Positions 9,680-17,722 of a stretch of 64,000 nt of DNA are shown here, one piece after another. Origin of the DNA: Streptomyces sp. NBC_00236 (GTDB lineage: Bacteria > Actinomycetota > Actinomycetes > Streptomycetales > Streptomycetaceae); NCBI RefSeq assembly GCF_036195045.1, contig NZ_CP108100.1, forward strand, positions 8,184,001-8,248,000, read 5' to 3'. The notes under the pieces are model-generated. The model was not told the DNA's origin and searched no databases. It saw only the letters and a list, made by a program, of their open reading frames with translations. Each line of letters starts with the position of its first letter. Position 1 is the stretch's first letter. The position numbers and the translations under genes are program-made.

Positions 9680-9683
9680 CCGT

Positions 9684-9727
9684 CCGTGCGGCCGGCGGGA
9701 ACGGCGGGCTGCGTGCCGGCCGCACGG
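9684..9727 (+). terminator. Strong terminator after the GH38 gene
   Basis: The 11-bp arms GTGCGGCCGGC and GCCGGCCGCAC (9686-9696 / 9715-9725) are perfect and extend to 13 bp with flanking C:G pairs. The loop is 18 nt. It starts 5 bp after the GH38 stop. There is no U-tract, as is common in Streptomyces. Confidence 0.75.
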
Positions 9728-9762
9728 GGGGTCGCGTTCGAGGAGGATTACCTCGTGATCGA

Positions 9763-10450
9763 ACATAGGAAAATCTATGTCGGCCGTAGTAGACATTGGG
9801 GCGCCTCGTGGCTAGGGTTTCTCTCGTAGCCAGAAAGACCGCGAAGCCTGGCAGAGACGAACTGCCGGGAAGCACGTGCGGTAAAGAGGGTTGCAGTCGC
9901 AGGACGGTTCGGTGGTGGAGTTCCGGAGCCAGGGTTGTTGCAGGACGGCGACGGGGCTGACGACCGGACCGGGTGGCCCGCAGTGATGAGGGGCCGCCCT
10001 GCAGCAGTGCTCGTGCGTGTGCAGTACCAGTACCCAGCAGCGAGGTGAGTGAGTGGCAACCCGGTGAAGGCGTCGGCTGCGGACGCGCGCACCGGGAGGC
10101 TCGTCAGTGGGGTTCCTAGCCGGAGCGGATACAGGATGGCGACGGGGCCGGCTGGCGGGAAGTGGCGCGGTTCAGGCCACGGAGCAGTACAGCGTCAAAG
10201 TAAGTGATCGATCCAAGAGGGAAGAACGGAGGGGCCAGACGCCATCAGGATCGCCCGGGCGGAATGACTGGGCCCGGGTACCGCAGGACATCGATAGTGA
10301 GGTGGTCTCCGGTCAAGCAACCGCGATCCCCGCGCCCTCGACGGCATGACATCGAGGCATGCGGAAACAGAAGGCCGGCACAGCTTTAACTGCCGGCAGA
10401 TGGTGTAGCAGTTCCTTCGGGGCCCTGGTGCGATTCGGCACCAGGGCCCC
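9763..10450 (+). ncRNA. Candidate large structured RNA or leader upstream of the MerR-like gene
   Basis: About 690 bases without a credible ORF on either strand. Local helices visible by eye: 9763-9768/9775-9780 (ACATAG/CTATGT); 9809-9814/9827-9832; 9847-9854/9862-9869 (8 bp, one G.U); 9935-9944/9998-10007 (10 bp with two G.U pairs, extended by 9946-9949/9993-9996); 10162-10166/10176-10180; 10254-10260/10272-10278 (CCCGGGC/GCCCGGG); 10336-10341/10352-10357; 10374-10380/10391-10397 (GCCGGCA/TGCCGGC); 10419-10431/10438-10450 (13 bp). G.U pairs inside the long helices favour an RNA read on the plus strand. It lies between the GH38 terminator and the MerR start, so it is either a long 5' leader or a free RNA. 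I do not recognise its family. Confidence 0.5.
10419..10450 (+). terminator. Perfect 13-bp hairpin just before the MerR-like gene
   Basis: GGGGCCCTGGTGC, loop GATTCG, GCACCAGGGCCCC. It ends 26 bp before the ATG and 14 bp before the ribosome binding site. It would end a free RNA or act as an attenuator for the MerR-like gene. Confidence 0.6.
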
Positions 10451-10476
10451 TCCACGCGTTCCACAGAGAGGTGCAA

Positions 10477-10812
10477 ATGACAGCAGATGACTCGTTCGGC
10501 CGTCTCGATGACGACGACTACCCCGCTTACACCATGGGCCGGGCCGCCGACATGCTCGGCACCACGCAGGGCTTTCTCCGCGCCATCGGCGAAGCCCGCC
10601 TGATCACCCCGCTCCGCTCCGCAGGTGGCCACCGCCGCTACTCCCGTTACCAGCTGCGTATCGCGGCGCGCGCCCGCGAACTCGTCGACCAGGGCACCCC
10701 CATCGACGCCGCCTGCCGCATCGTCATTCTCGAGGACCAGCTCGAAGAGGCCCAGCGCATCAACACCGAACACCGCAAAGGTGTCAGGTCGTCCGGTACG
10801 GCGGATGCCTGA
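10477..10812 (+). CDS. Small MerR-type DNA-binding regulator
   Basis: 111 residues from ATG 10477 (GAGAGG upstream); a GTG two codons earlier is possible. YTMGRAADMLGTTQGFLRAI is the winged-helix recognition region, and TPLRSAGGHRRYSRYQL is the MerR wing with the hallmark GGHRRY. A short amphipathic helix with ILEDQLEEAQR follows, probably for dimerisation. There is no effector domain, so it is a minimal MerR/BldC-size regulator. Targets are unknown; the long structured leader before it and the heat-shock genes after it suggest a stress role (inference). Confidence 0.85.
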   Translation: MTADDSFGRLDDDDYPAYTMGRAADMLGTTQGFLRAIGEARLITPLRSAGGHRRYSRYQLRIAARARELVDQGTPIDAACRIVILEDQLEEAQRINTEHRKGVRSSGTADA

Positions 10813-10915
10813 CCGGCGTGCGGCCGGCAGGCCCGCTCGCTCCGCCCTGCGTGCTTTCTGATCGCACGGGGAGAGACGCGTGTGACCGGCGGCCGACTGA
10901 CGCCGCCGAGGGGCA

Positions 10916-10944
10916 GGGCTCCGGCACCATTGCCGCCGGAGCCC
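10916..10944 (+). terminator. Terminator after the MerR-like gene
   Basis: Perfect 10-bp stem GGGCTCCGGC / GCCGGAGCCC with a 9-nt loop, about 100 bp past the stop and before the oppositely oriented DUF2267 gene. Confidence 0.65.
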
Positions 10945-11008
10945 TTGAGCCGCTCGCGCTCCGCACTCGGCGGCCGCTGCCGGCCCCGGGTGTCTCCGCC
11001 TGGAATGG

Positions 11009-11443
11009 TCAGGCGGCCCGGGTGAGCTCGGCGCGGCCGAACAACAGGGCGTATCCGGGCGGGAGCTCGGCGAGGATGCGGTCCAGGAGGCCGGGGCCGG
11101 TGACATCCGCGACGACGGTGAGTACGGCTCCGGTGTCCCAGCGCGCGGTGGCGGGCGTGCCGCCCGTCCGTGCGGCCAGATCCTTGACGAAGCCCCAGCC
11201 TGTGAGGGGCTGGGGGTCGGGAATCTGGCTGGTGAAGTCAAGGGCGGCCTCCGGGGGGAGGCAAGCGGCCAGGTCGACACGCTCGTCGCCGGTGAGCTGA
11301 CGGCCCAGGGCGGCCAGCACGGCACGCGTCACTTCCTCGGCCCGCTCCCGGGTGGGATACGCGCCTTCGTAGCGGATCGACTCCGTCATCCGGTGAAACG
11401 TCATGCCGGGTGGGACAGCGGTCGGTTCACGCAGTGTAAGCAT
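11009..11443 (-). CDS. DUF2267-like protein A
   Basis: 144 residues from ATG 11443; an adjacent GTG at 11446 with AAAGG upstream is as likely, and longer starts exist. ERAEEVTRAVLAALGRQLTGDE and LAACLPPEA match the helical DUF2267 pattern of short proteins often found near Hsp20 and usp stress genes in actinobacteria. Its C-terminal half (DTGAVLTVVADVTGPGLLDRIL, then LPPGYALLFGRAE) parallels its neighbour at 11559. Function is unknown. It is the third gene of a likely leftward hsp18 operon. Confidence 0.75.
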   Translation of the reverse strand: MLTLREPTAVPPGMTFHRMTESIRYEGAYPTRERAEEVTRAVLAALGRQLTGDERVDLAACLPPEAALDFTSQIPDPQPLTGWGFVKDLAARTGGTPATARWDTGAVLTVVADVTGPGLLDRILAELPPGYALLFGRAELTRAA

Positions 11444-11558
11444 CACAGAGTTGTCGCCTTTCTCCATCAAGGGCGTTCTCACCCCGCGGACAGGGCCGAC
11501 CGGGACGGACATCGGCCGGCCCTTCGATACTGTGAGCGGGGCACGCCATGAGTGTGTG

Positions 11559-11957
11559 TCAGGTGTGCTCGGGGCAGCCGAAGAGCAGGTCGTACCCCGG
11601 GGGCAGCTGGAGCAGGATGCGGCGGGTCAGTTCCTCGCCCGCCGCATCGGCGGTCACGCTCAGCACCGCGCTGACGTCCCAGGCCGCGGTCCGTTCGGTG
11701 GCTCCTTCGATCCACGCCGCGGTCGCCCGCAGGAACCGCTCCGGAGACAGCGGCTCGGCGGCCTGCAGCGGGTTGAGCAGGATCAGGGCGAAGGTCTCGG
11801 GGAGCCGGGCGGCCAGCTCGGCCCGGACCTCACCTACCAGGTGCGCCCCCAGCAGGGCCACCACTGTACGCGCGGCCCGCTCGGCCTCCTGAGCCGTTCC
11901 GTACTCGCCGCGCTCCCGCACGTGATCGAGGAATGCTTGCCATCGCAAGGCCACCAC
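11559..11957 (-). CDS. DUF2267-like protein B
   Basis: Up to 145 residues are open from an ATG at 11996, but the first residues look untranslated. A GTG at 11957 or 11954 after GAAGGG gives VALRWQAFLDHVRERGEYG, the normal DUF2267 beginning. EAERAARTVVALLGAHL, LAARLPETFALI and LPPGYDLLFGCPEHT are paralleled in protein A, so the two are a tandem duplication. It lies 86 bp downstream of hsp18 on the same strand. Role unknown; probably co-induced with hsp18. Confidence 0.75.
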   Translation of the reverse strand: MVALRWQAFLDHVRERGEYGTAQEAERAARTVVALLGAHLVGEVRAELAARLPETFALILLNPLQAAEPLSPERFLRATAAWIEGATERTAAWDVSAVLSVTADAAGEELTRRILLQLPPGYDLLFGCPEHT

Positions 11958-12043
11958 TGCCCTTCTGGATGGTCGTGAGCAGGGGGCAGCGGACAAGCTG
12001 CCGCCCCACCCCGCGCCTTCGGCCGGATGAACGGCCCGGTTCG

Positions 12044-12478
12044 TCAGCCGCTGATCTGGCGGTGCTCGGAGTCCGAGCCGATCGTGATCTTGCGAGGCTT
12101 GGCGCGCTCGGCGATCGGGATCCGCAGGGTCAGTACCCCGGCTTCGTAGTCGGCGGCGATGCGCTCCGTGTCCAGGGTGTCGGCCAGCACCACCTGACGC
12201 GAAAAGACGCCGAAGGGACGCTCGGAGAGCTCCATCTGCACGTCGTCCGCCGTCGTGACCGGACGGCGTTCGGCCTTGACCGTGAGCATGTTGCGCTCCA
12301 CGTCGATATCGAGCGCCTCTTTGTCGACCCCCGGCAGGTCGAAGGCGATCACGTACTCCTCACCCTCCCGGTAGGCGTCCATCGGCATGGCCGAGGGCCT
12401 CGTCCAGGTGCCGGTCGCTCCGGTCAACTGCTGAGCGAGCCGGTCGAGTTCGCGGAACGGGTCAGTGCGCATCAACAT
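12044..12478 (-). CDS. hsp18: Small heat shock protein of the Hsp20 family (Hsp18)
   Basis: 144 residues from ATG 12478, placed 8 bp after GGAGGTG; MRTDPF at 12472 is an alternative. The alpha-crystallin domain runs from about residue 35 to 130. It contains [20 protein letters not shown], the motif [16 protein letters not shown] and the GVFSRQVVL strand. The N-terminal [12 protein letters not shown] is the typical actinobacterial start. It is an ATP-independent holdase chaperone. It is divergent from a RheA-like regulator, and the region between carries two RheA-type operators, the arrangement described for hsp18 in Streptomyces albus (from memory). Confidence 0.93.
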   Translation of the reverse strand: MLMRTDPFRELDRLAQQLTGATGTWTRPSAMPMDAYREGEEYVIAFDLPGVDKEALDIDVERNMLTVKAERRPVTTADDVQMELSERPFGVFSRQVVLADTLDTERIAADYEAGVLTLRIPIAERAKPRKITIGSDSEHRQISG

Positions 12479-12500
12479 CGCGAAAACACCTCCACAGGTC

Positions 12501-12515
12501 TGGCAGTAACTGCCA
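12501..12515. promoter_or_regulatory. Perfect inverted repeat in the hsp18 leader
   Basis: TGGCAGTAACTGCCA: 7-bp arms around one base, between the hsp18 promoter and its start codon. It differs from the two RheA-type sites and could be a second operator or an mRNA hairpin near the start. Confidence 0.4.
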
Positions 12516-12534
12516 ATGCGCTTCGTCTGAATCC

Positions 12535-12563
12535 GTTGTAACATGTCATCCAAAAGATGACAA
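12535..12563 (-). promoter_or_regulatory. hsp18 promoter
   Basis: On the minus strand TTGTCA, 17 bp, TACAAC gives a vegetative-type -35/-10 pair. The RheA-type operator at 12544-12562 covers the -35 and spacer, so bound repressor would block RNA polymerase. Confidence 0.55.
12544..12562. promoter_or_regulatory. RheA operator
   Basis: TGTCATC, five bases, GATGACA: a perfect inverted repeat identical to the consensus I recall for RheA at S. albus hsp18. Confidence 0.8.
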
Positions 12564-12567
12564 GTGA

Positions 12568-12590
12568 GGCGTCATCCAATGGGTGACGCC
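12568..12590. promoter_or_regulatory. Second RheA-like operator near the rheA start
   Basis: GGCGTCATC, five bases, GGTGACGCC: 9-bp arms with one mismatch and the same CGTCATC-N5 layout. It ends 15 bp before the rheA ATG, so it could support autoregulation. Confidence 0.65.
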
Positions 12591-12604
12591 GAGAAGGGAC
12601 CTTC

Positions 12605-13255
12605 ATGACCGACTCTCCCCAGCCGCGTCACCCCACCCCGTTCGCAGCCGCCGCGGCCGCGCTGGACACCATCGACGAGGCCGTTCGTACCGCCCGGGCT
12701 GCCGGAACGGGGACACGCCCCCAGGCCGGCCCGGTCAGTGCCGAGCAGGCCTTGGCCGCGCTGCTCCTCCTGCGGGAACTGCGTGATCAGCTCGCGGAGT
12801 GGGAACCCGGTCTGATCGAGGCAGCCCGGGACGCAGGCTCGAGCTGGGCCGATCTGGCCCACCCCTTGGGCGTCGCCAGCCGCCAGGCCGCGGAGAAGCG
12901 CTACCTGCGCGTACGCCCGGGAGCCCCGGGAGCCACCGGCGAACAACGGGTACAGGCGACCCGCAGCCGCCGCGCCGCCGACCGTAACGTCACCGCCTGG
13001 GCCCGGACGAACGCCGCGGATCTGCGGCAGCTCGCCGGCCAGATCACCGCCCTCACCGATCTTCCCGCCCCGGCCGGCACCCCCCTGGCCCGCCTGGCCC
13101 AAGCCCTCGCCGACAACGACGCCGCCAACCTCATCGGCCCGCTTGCCGACACCCACGTCCACCTCAAGGCCGACCACCCCGACTTCGCCGCCCGCGTCGA
13201 CACCATCACGAGCAGCGCCGACGAGCTCCGCCGGTCCCACGAGGACCCCGGCTGA
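12605..13255 (+). CDS. rheA: RheA-like heat-sensing repressor of hsp18
   Basis: 216 residues. The N-terminal half is helical, and the segment AGSSWADLAHPLGVASRQAA (about residues 78-97), followed by EKRYLR, is a helix-turn-helix like that of the type of regulator annotated as HSP18 transcriptional regulator. RheA of S. albus represses hsp18 at normal temperature and changes conformation reversibly on heating (established, from memory). The divergent position, ~125 bp from hsp18, and the operators between them strongly support orthology. The ATG at 12605 follows GAGAAGGGA. The C-terminus is less conserved to my eye. A hairpin at 13264-13289 follows. Confidence 0.85.
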   Translation: MTDSPQPRHPTPFAAAAAALDTIDEAVRTARAAGTGTRPQAGPVSAEQALAALLLLRELRDQLAEWEPGLIEAARDAGSSWADLAHPLGVASRQAAEKRYLRVRPGAPGATGEQRVQATRSRRAADRNVTAWARTNAADLRQLAGQITALTDLPAPAGTPLARLAQALADNDAANLIGPLADTHVHLKADHPDFAARVDTITSSADELRRSHEDPG

Positions 13256-13263
13256 CCACCCTT

Positions 13264-13289
13264 CCCGCCGGCTCGCGCCGGCAGGCGGG
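13264..13289 (+). terminator. Terminator after rheA
   Basis: CCCGCC / GGCGGG outer arms enclose a CCGGC...GCCGG inner pair, 9 bp past the rheA stop. Confidence 0.55.
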
Positions 13290-13370
13290 ATGCCCCTCCG
13301 CGCCTGCCGCCGCCCTTTCGATCACGGCGCCTCTGGGGAGAAAGGGGTCCGAGAAGTGTCGTCGGGCGGG

Positions 13371-14657
13371 CTATCGGAGCCATGCGGAGGTGATCGTGTC
13401 CTCGGCGATGGTCGAGGGCAGACCCGTAAGGGCCTTCAGCTGAGCGGGTTCGTACGGAGTCGGGCCGTGCCACTCCAGGAGCATCACGGTGGCGTCGTCG
13501 TCGAGGCGGCCGTGGTGGTAGTCCAAGTGGTGCCCGATCAGCCGCCGTAGCGTCTCCGGGACCGGAAGGCCGTCGGAGTGGTGGCGGATGAGGAAGTCGG
13601 TCAGTCCGTCCAGGCCGAACTCCTGCCCCTGCGCGTTGCGGGCTTCGGTGATGCCGTCGGTGTAGAACAGCAGACGGTCGCCGGGTTCGAGCTGATCGCG
13701 GCGCGGTGTGCCGTGCACGCCCAGTCCGGTTCCCAGAGGAGGCGCGGGCGGACAGGACAGATGTACGACGGTGCGGTTGCCGCGGATGACCACTGGAGGA
13801 TGATGACCGAAGTTCGTCCAGGTCAGCATCCCTGTGCCCACATCCAGTTCGGCCATGATGCTCGTGGCGTAGCGGGCGCCCGCGAATTGCTCGGTCAGGG
13901 CCGCCCCCACACCTTCGGCCGTCTGCAGAAGGTCGGAACCTTGACAGCGCTGGACGCGCGCAGCGGCCAGAGCGAGATTGGCGGTCAGCCCGGCAGCGGT
14001 GTCATGCCCCATGGCGTCGAAGACGGAGAGGTGCATGGTGTCGCCCGCCAGGGCGTAGTCGAAGGCGTCTCCGCTGACCTCGTACGCCGGTTCCATGACC
14101 GCGCTGATCAGGAGACGATCGGTGGCGAACGTCCGCGGCGGCATCAGCCGCCATTCCATCTCCGCAGCCACTTTCATCTTCCTGCGACGCACCAGCCTGG
14201 AGTACAGATCACTTGTTCCGCGCTTGCTCTCCAGCAGCAAGGCGACAAGGCCCGCCAACCTGTCCAGAGCATCATCCGCTTCGACCTGTGCGCCCGGCGC
14301 GCCGACCCGGAGCACACCCAGTCGCTCCGTTCCGTCCAGCAGGGGGACCCACCACTGTCCCGACGTGGAAGCGGAAGCAGGCGAAATCCTTCCCAGCTGG
14401 AAGGCTCGCCCGGCCACCGTGCCTTCCACGGCCAGATCGGCCGGCATGTCCATTTCGTCGGGACCGGTGTCAAGGCTGCCGGCCAGCAGACACAACCGTT
14501 CCTGCCGCAGGTCCGCCACATAGATGAGCACATCGGGCCAGCCCGCTCGAGCGGCGTGCGACGCGACGGTGCCGGGCAGCTGCTCCAGCGTCATCAGATG
14601 ACTCGCAGCGATCAGATCTCCCAGCACGCCCGCACGCGCCACGTCCGTGCCGCTCAT
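13371..14657 (-). CDS. GAF-SpoIIE/PP2C-type serine phosphatase
   Basis: 428 residues from ATG 14657 with GGAAGG upstream; the open frame continues further but the extension is low-complexity. Residues ~15-165 are a GAF-like sensor region. The C-terminal PP2C/SpoIIE domain shows VSGDAFDYAL, DAMGHD, YTDGITEARN and DDDATVMLL, which supply the acidic metal-binding residues. Such proteins dephosphorylate anti-anti-sigma factors in partner-switching cascades controlling SigB/SigF-type stress sigma factors. No kinase or antagonist gene is adjacent, so it is an orphan phosphatase. Its position beside the heat-shock genes fits a stress role (inference). Confidence 0.88.
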   Translation of the reverse strand: MSGTDVARAGVLGDLIAASHLMTLEQLPGTVASHAARAGWPDVLIYVADLRQERLCLLAGSLDTGPDEMDMPADLAVEGTVAGRAFQLGRISPASASTSGQWWVPLLDGTERLGVLRVGAPGAQVEADDALDRLAGLVALLLESKRGTSDLYSRLVRRRKMKVAAEMEWRLMPPRTFATDRLLISAVMEPAYEVSGDAFDYALAGDTMHLSVFDAMGHDTAAGLTANLALAAARVQRCQGSDLLQTAEGVGAALTEQFAGARYATSIMAELDVGTGMLTWTNFGHHPPVVIRGNRTVVHLSCPPAPPLGTGLGVHGTPRRDQLEPGDRLLFYTDGITEARNAQGQEFGLDGLTDFLIRHHSDGLPVPETLRRLIGHHLDYHHGRLDDDATVMLLEWHGPTPYEPAQLKALTGLPSTIAEDTITSAWLR

Positions 14658-14862
14658 TGACGACACCTTCCTCACGGCCCGGAGAGTTACGTCACGATCA
14701 ACCATAGCCGGGGGCCGCGCAACCGGCCCGGAAGCGGCCCCGGACATGAGGAGCGGAGACGGGGACGGCATGACGCGCTGCCCATCGACCCGGCGGACCC
14801 GACAGGTTGGTGCCGGCCGACTGCGCCGCCGGCACCTCGGAGCCGTTGAGGGATGGGGGCGA

Positions 14863-15735
14863 TCACACCGGCGGGCGCGGCGGGACCATGGCCCAGCGGA
14901 TCGCGGCCGTCAGTGCCCGCCCGGTCGGAGTCACGCAGGCCTCGGCCATGCCGGGCAGCCGGGGGAGCTCCAATGAGGCACGGGCCCAGCGGGGGAGGGC
15001 GGCGACGGAGTTCGCGGCGAGGACCGCGTAGGGGAGGCGGACAGCCCAGGGCAGGGGAGGGTGCAGCAGAATGAAGCGTGCCGCCTCGCGGGCTTCCCGT
15101 GTCGGGCGGAGTTCTCGCCGGTAGGCCGCGAGGCCGGCGGCGAGTTCGCTGCGATCGCGCGGAGGATCAGCTACGCCGAGTGCTTCCGCCACCCGCGCGG
15201 TGTCGGCGATGTACGCGTCGTACCCGGCCCCGTCGAGCGGAGCTGCGCCGTATCGACGGTGGGCCAGCAGAAAGCTTTCGACCTCGGCCACGTGCACCCA
15301 GCCGAGGAGGTGCGGATCGGCGGCGCAGTAGGACTCTCCGCGTGAGGTCGTCCCGCGCACTCGGCTGTGCACGGCGCGTACACGGTCGACCGCCTGCTGT
15401 GCGTCTTCCGCCGTTCCGTACGTGGTGACGGCGAGGAAGGTGCTGGTGCGCTGGAGCCGCCCCCACGGGTCGCCGCGGTAGCCGGAATGAGCCTCCACGG
15501 CGGCCATGGCCAACGGGTGCAGGGACTGGAGAAGGAGCGCCCGCAGCCCTCCGATGAACATGGACGCATCGCCGTGGACCGTTCGAATCGGCCGCTCGGG
15601 ACCGAACCAGCGCGGGCCGGGCGCGCCATGGATGCGAGCGCGGTTCACCGGCCCGGCGGGGCCGGCGACCTGGGCGAAGATTGCACTGCCCAGCCGCTCC
15701 CGCAGGCCGGGCGCGGAACGCGTGGACGGGTCCAT
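14863..15735 (-). CDS. MpaB/DUF2236-type oxygenase
   Basis: 290 residues from ATG 15735. The start GLRERLGSAIFAQVAGPAG, the segment ASMFIGGLRALLLQSLHPLA, and SYCAADPHLLGWVHVAEVES match DUF2236, the family of the fungal oxygenase MpaB and latex-clearing-protein-like enzymes; conserved His residues probably bind haem or metal. No signal peptide is seen. Substrate unknown. The upstream ribosome binding site is weak, so the start is uncertain by a few codons. Confidence 0.85.
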   Translation of the reverse strand: MDPSTRSAPGLRERLGSAIFAQVAGPAGPVNRARIHGAPGPRWFGPERPIRTVHGDASMFIGGLRALLLQSLHPLAMAAVEAHSGYRGDPWGRLQRTSTFLAVTTYGTAEDAQQAVDRVRAVHSRVRGTTSRGESYCAADPHLLGWVHVAEVESFLLAHRRYGAAPLDGAGYDAYIADTARVAEALGVADPPRDRSELAAGLAAYRRELRPTREAREAARFILLHPPLPWAVRLPYAVLAANSVAALPRWARASLELPRLPGMAEACVTPTGRALTAAIRWAMVPPRPPV

Positions 15736-16092
15736 AGGGCCAGTATGCGCTCGAGCCCGGGCGGGAAGGATGCTGCGCAGCCGCGGCGCGACGGAGTCCG
15801 CGCTCGTGCTCGACGCAACTGCGAACACGGCGCCGGGGACGTCCCCGCCCGGCACCCGGATCCGTGCGGAGGGCTCCGGCTCCTCCGGGCCATGCGCGAC
15901 GACCCGCCCGTGCCGAACCGCTTCGACCGGGAGGACTTGGCCGGGTGAGGGCGCGTTCCCGTGACGCGTCACCGCCGGGGCGCCGACGGGATCGCGGCCG
16001 CGCGGGTCCGTTGTCGCGGCCGGGGCTCCGGGGTGGGCCGTTGTCTAGGACCGGACCCCTGTCGTGGACCCGAGTCCGGGGTGGGCCCGCCG
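15736..16092. other. Intergenic, no gene seen
   Basis: Very GC-rich with short direct repeats of TCCGGGGTGGG near 16028, 16075 and 16110. Open frames here have no recognisable protein character. Confidence 0.5.
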
Positions 16093-16353
16093 TCAGCCCG
16101 TCGACTCGTCCGGGGTGGGGTGTTCCGGGTGGACGCCCGCATTGCGGGCGGCGTTGCGGCCGGAACCGGCCTCATCGGGATCGGGCCGATCGGCCGCCGA
16201 ATCGGCTGCGCCGCGGTCGGCGCGCGGCGGGAGAACCACGTCGAGGTCGTCCTCGCCGTCCTGAACCTGCTGGTCGGGTGCGTCGGCGGGTATCGGAGGC
16301 GGGCTGCCCTTCTCGCCGGTGTAAGCCGTGCCCTCGGGCCTGCGGTCGGTCAT
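16093..16353 (-). CDS. Small acidic, probably disordered hypothetical protein
   Basis: 86 residues, ATG 16353 with GGGAGCAGCGAC upstream. Rich in Asp, Glu, Pro and Arg with no hydrophobic core; DGEDDLDVVLPPRADRG is the most acidic part. Small unstructured proteins of this kind are common in Streptomyces. No function can be given. It is supported by the good ribosome binding site rather than by similarity. Confidence 0.5.
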   Translation of the reverse strand: MTDRRPEGTAYTGEKGSPPPIPADAPDQQVQDGEDDLDVVLPPRADRGAADSAADRPDPDEAGSGRNAARNAGVHPEHPTPDESTG

Positions 16354-17391
16354 GTCGCTGCTCCCATCAGTGCGCGCCCGCCCCGGTGCAGGAGCGGGCC
16401 GGTTGCCGCATCACCCGGGTACCCCCTGACCTCGATGCGACGCACGACCGCAGGCGGTGACAGGCGCTGGACCGGGCCGGCCGGACCGATCGTGCTCATG
16501 GGCTCGTCACCTGGCCCCGCACCGGCGCGGGACCAGTACGCGACGGTGGCACGCCCCGGCCCGTGTCTTTCGGCCGGACCCTTGGGGCGGCCGAGACCAC
16601 ACACTCGAAATCCGCCCCCGCCGCCACGCATGCCAACGGGTGGCCGCCACGCAAGCCGGCATGAAGCCCCGTCCACCGGGCGCTTTCGGCCGGCGCCGCA
16701 CCACCCGGGCGGGCCGCCGGTGAGAGTGCGGGTTCGCGTCCCCCTGTCCTGAAGGACCAGGATTCGGCCCAGCCGGCCGACCGGTTCGGTGGGTTCGCGC
16801 CGGAGCGGGGCCACGGGCTGATCTTCCGCCGGGGTGTCACGCCCGGCGCATGCCTGGAGATGTCCGCCGTCAGTATCCGACTCTCCGCTCGACGCGGGGG
16901 CACGAGGCGGGGCGCGCGACCGGCGCACGGGGGCGCGGCGGATTCTGTTGATGTCAGAGAGTCTGCGGGCGCACGCCCGCGGCTATCCGGATTTGTTCGG
17001 GTCGTATTCATTGATACTCGCACAATAGGGGCATGGGGTGGCTGAATGTTTCCGCTGAGAGCGCGTTGGCATATGTCTCGGGCGACCCGCTTCGGGGTTG
17101 TCTCTTTGGGGAGCCGAAAGCAATAGGCTGGATTTGCGTCTTAGGCCGTTGAGGGTCATCTATGGTGATTGCGGTGGTCGGGTGAAGCCGGGGGGCAACC
17201 TCGGCAGGCCCGTCGACATGGCATCGCTATCTCCAGATCTCACGTATTTCCGCCATGTGTGGCTGACATCGCACCGCAAGGGGCGGCCGGCTCGATGGTG
17301 CGGGGGCAGGGAATTGATCTGTGCGTTGGCGTGCCTGGAATGCTCGGATGAACATGTCGTGGAAAGCGTGAGAACAGGTCAGGGGGCGGTT
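16354..17391. other. Long non-coding stretch upstream of the mbtH gene
   Basis: No credible gene over about 1 kb. GC falls in 16930-17390 compared with its flanks. A hairpin GCGGGCG..CGCCCGC lies at 16965-16980. This lower-GC part probably holds the mbtH promoter, but no clear -35/-10 can be fixed by eye. Confidence 0.5.
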
Positions 17392-17610
17392 GTGAGCAAT
17401 CCTTTTGATGACGAGTCGGGGCGGTTCGTGACGCTGGTGAATGGTGAGGGTCAGTACTCGCTGTGGCCGGTGCACATTGACATCCCGAGCGGCTGGAGTG
17501 TGGGTGGACCGGAGGGGTCGCGCCAGGAGTGTCTGGATGCGATCGAGGCCGCATGGACAGACATGCGGCCCACCAGTCTGGTGCGGGCGATGGAGTCCGG
17601 CGCCGGATAG
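17392..17610 (+). CDS. MbtH-like protein
   Basis: 72 residues from GTG 17392 with AGGGGG upstream; the longer open frame to 17098 adds an unrelated leader. NPFDDESGRFVTLVNGEGQYSLWP, given here only for its NPFDD and SLWP ends, and the later GWSVGG and WTDMRPTSL are the family signature, including the conserved Trp residues. MbtH proteins bind NRPS adenylation domains and are often needed for their folding and activity. The partner is almost certainly the NRPS pair downstream. A strong inverted repeat separates it from NRPS1, so the giant genes may have their own promoter. Confidence 0.95.
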   Translation: MSNPFDDESGRFVTLVNGEGQYSLWPVHIDIPSGWSVGGPEGSRQECLDAIEAAWTDMRPTSLVRAMESGAG

Positions 17611-17670
17611 GGCCTCCGGAACATCCAGGGTGTCGCTTGCCCCTGGGGCTGGGTCCTGCGGGTTCTGACT

Positions 17671-17722
17671 CCTCCGCCTGATCGCCTTTGTTCTCATTCG
17701 AGCAAAAGCGATCAGGCGGAGG
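17671..17722 (+). terminator. Long inverted repeat between mbtH and NRPS1
   Basis: Perfect 15-bp arms CCTCCGCCTGATCGC (17671-17685) and GCGATCAGGCGGAGG (17708-17722), extended inward by CTTTG/CAAAAG with one bulged A. It is the strongest hairpin of the region and should end or attenuate mbtH transcription. Confidence 0.75.

Noticed and set aside
9740..10476. Group II intron or rRNA fragment as the source of the structured region
   Set aside because: No domain V signature, no intron-encoded reverse transcriptase, and no recognisable rRNA core sequence.
16350..17023. Minus-strand frames upstream of mbtH
   Set aside because: Low-complexity Arg/Pro/Gly composition and no family resemblance.
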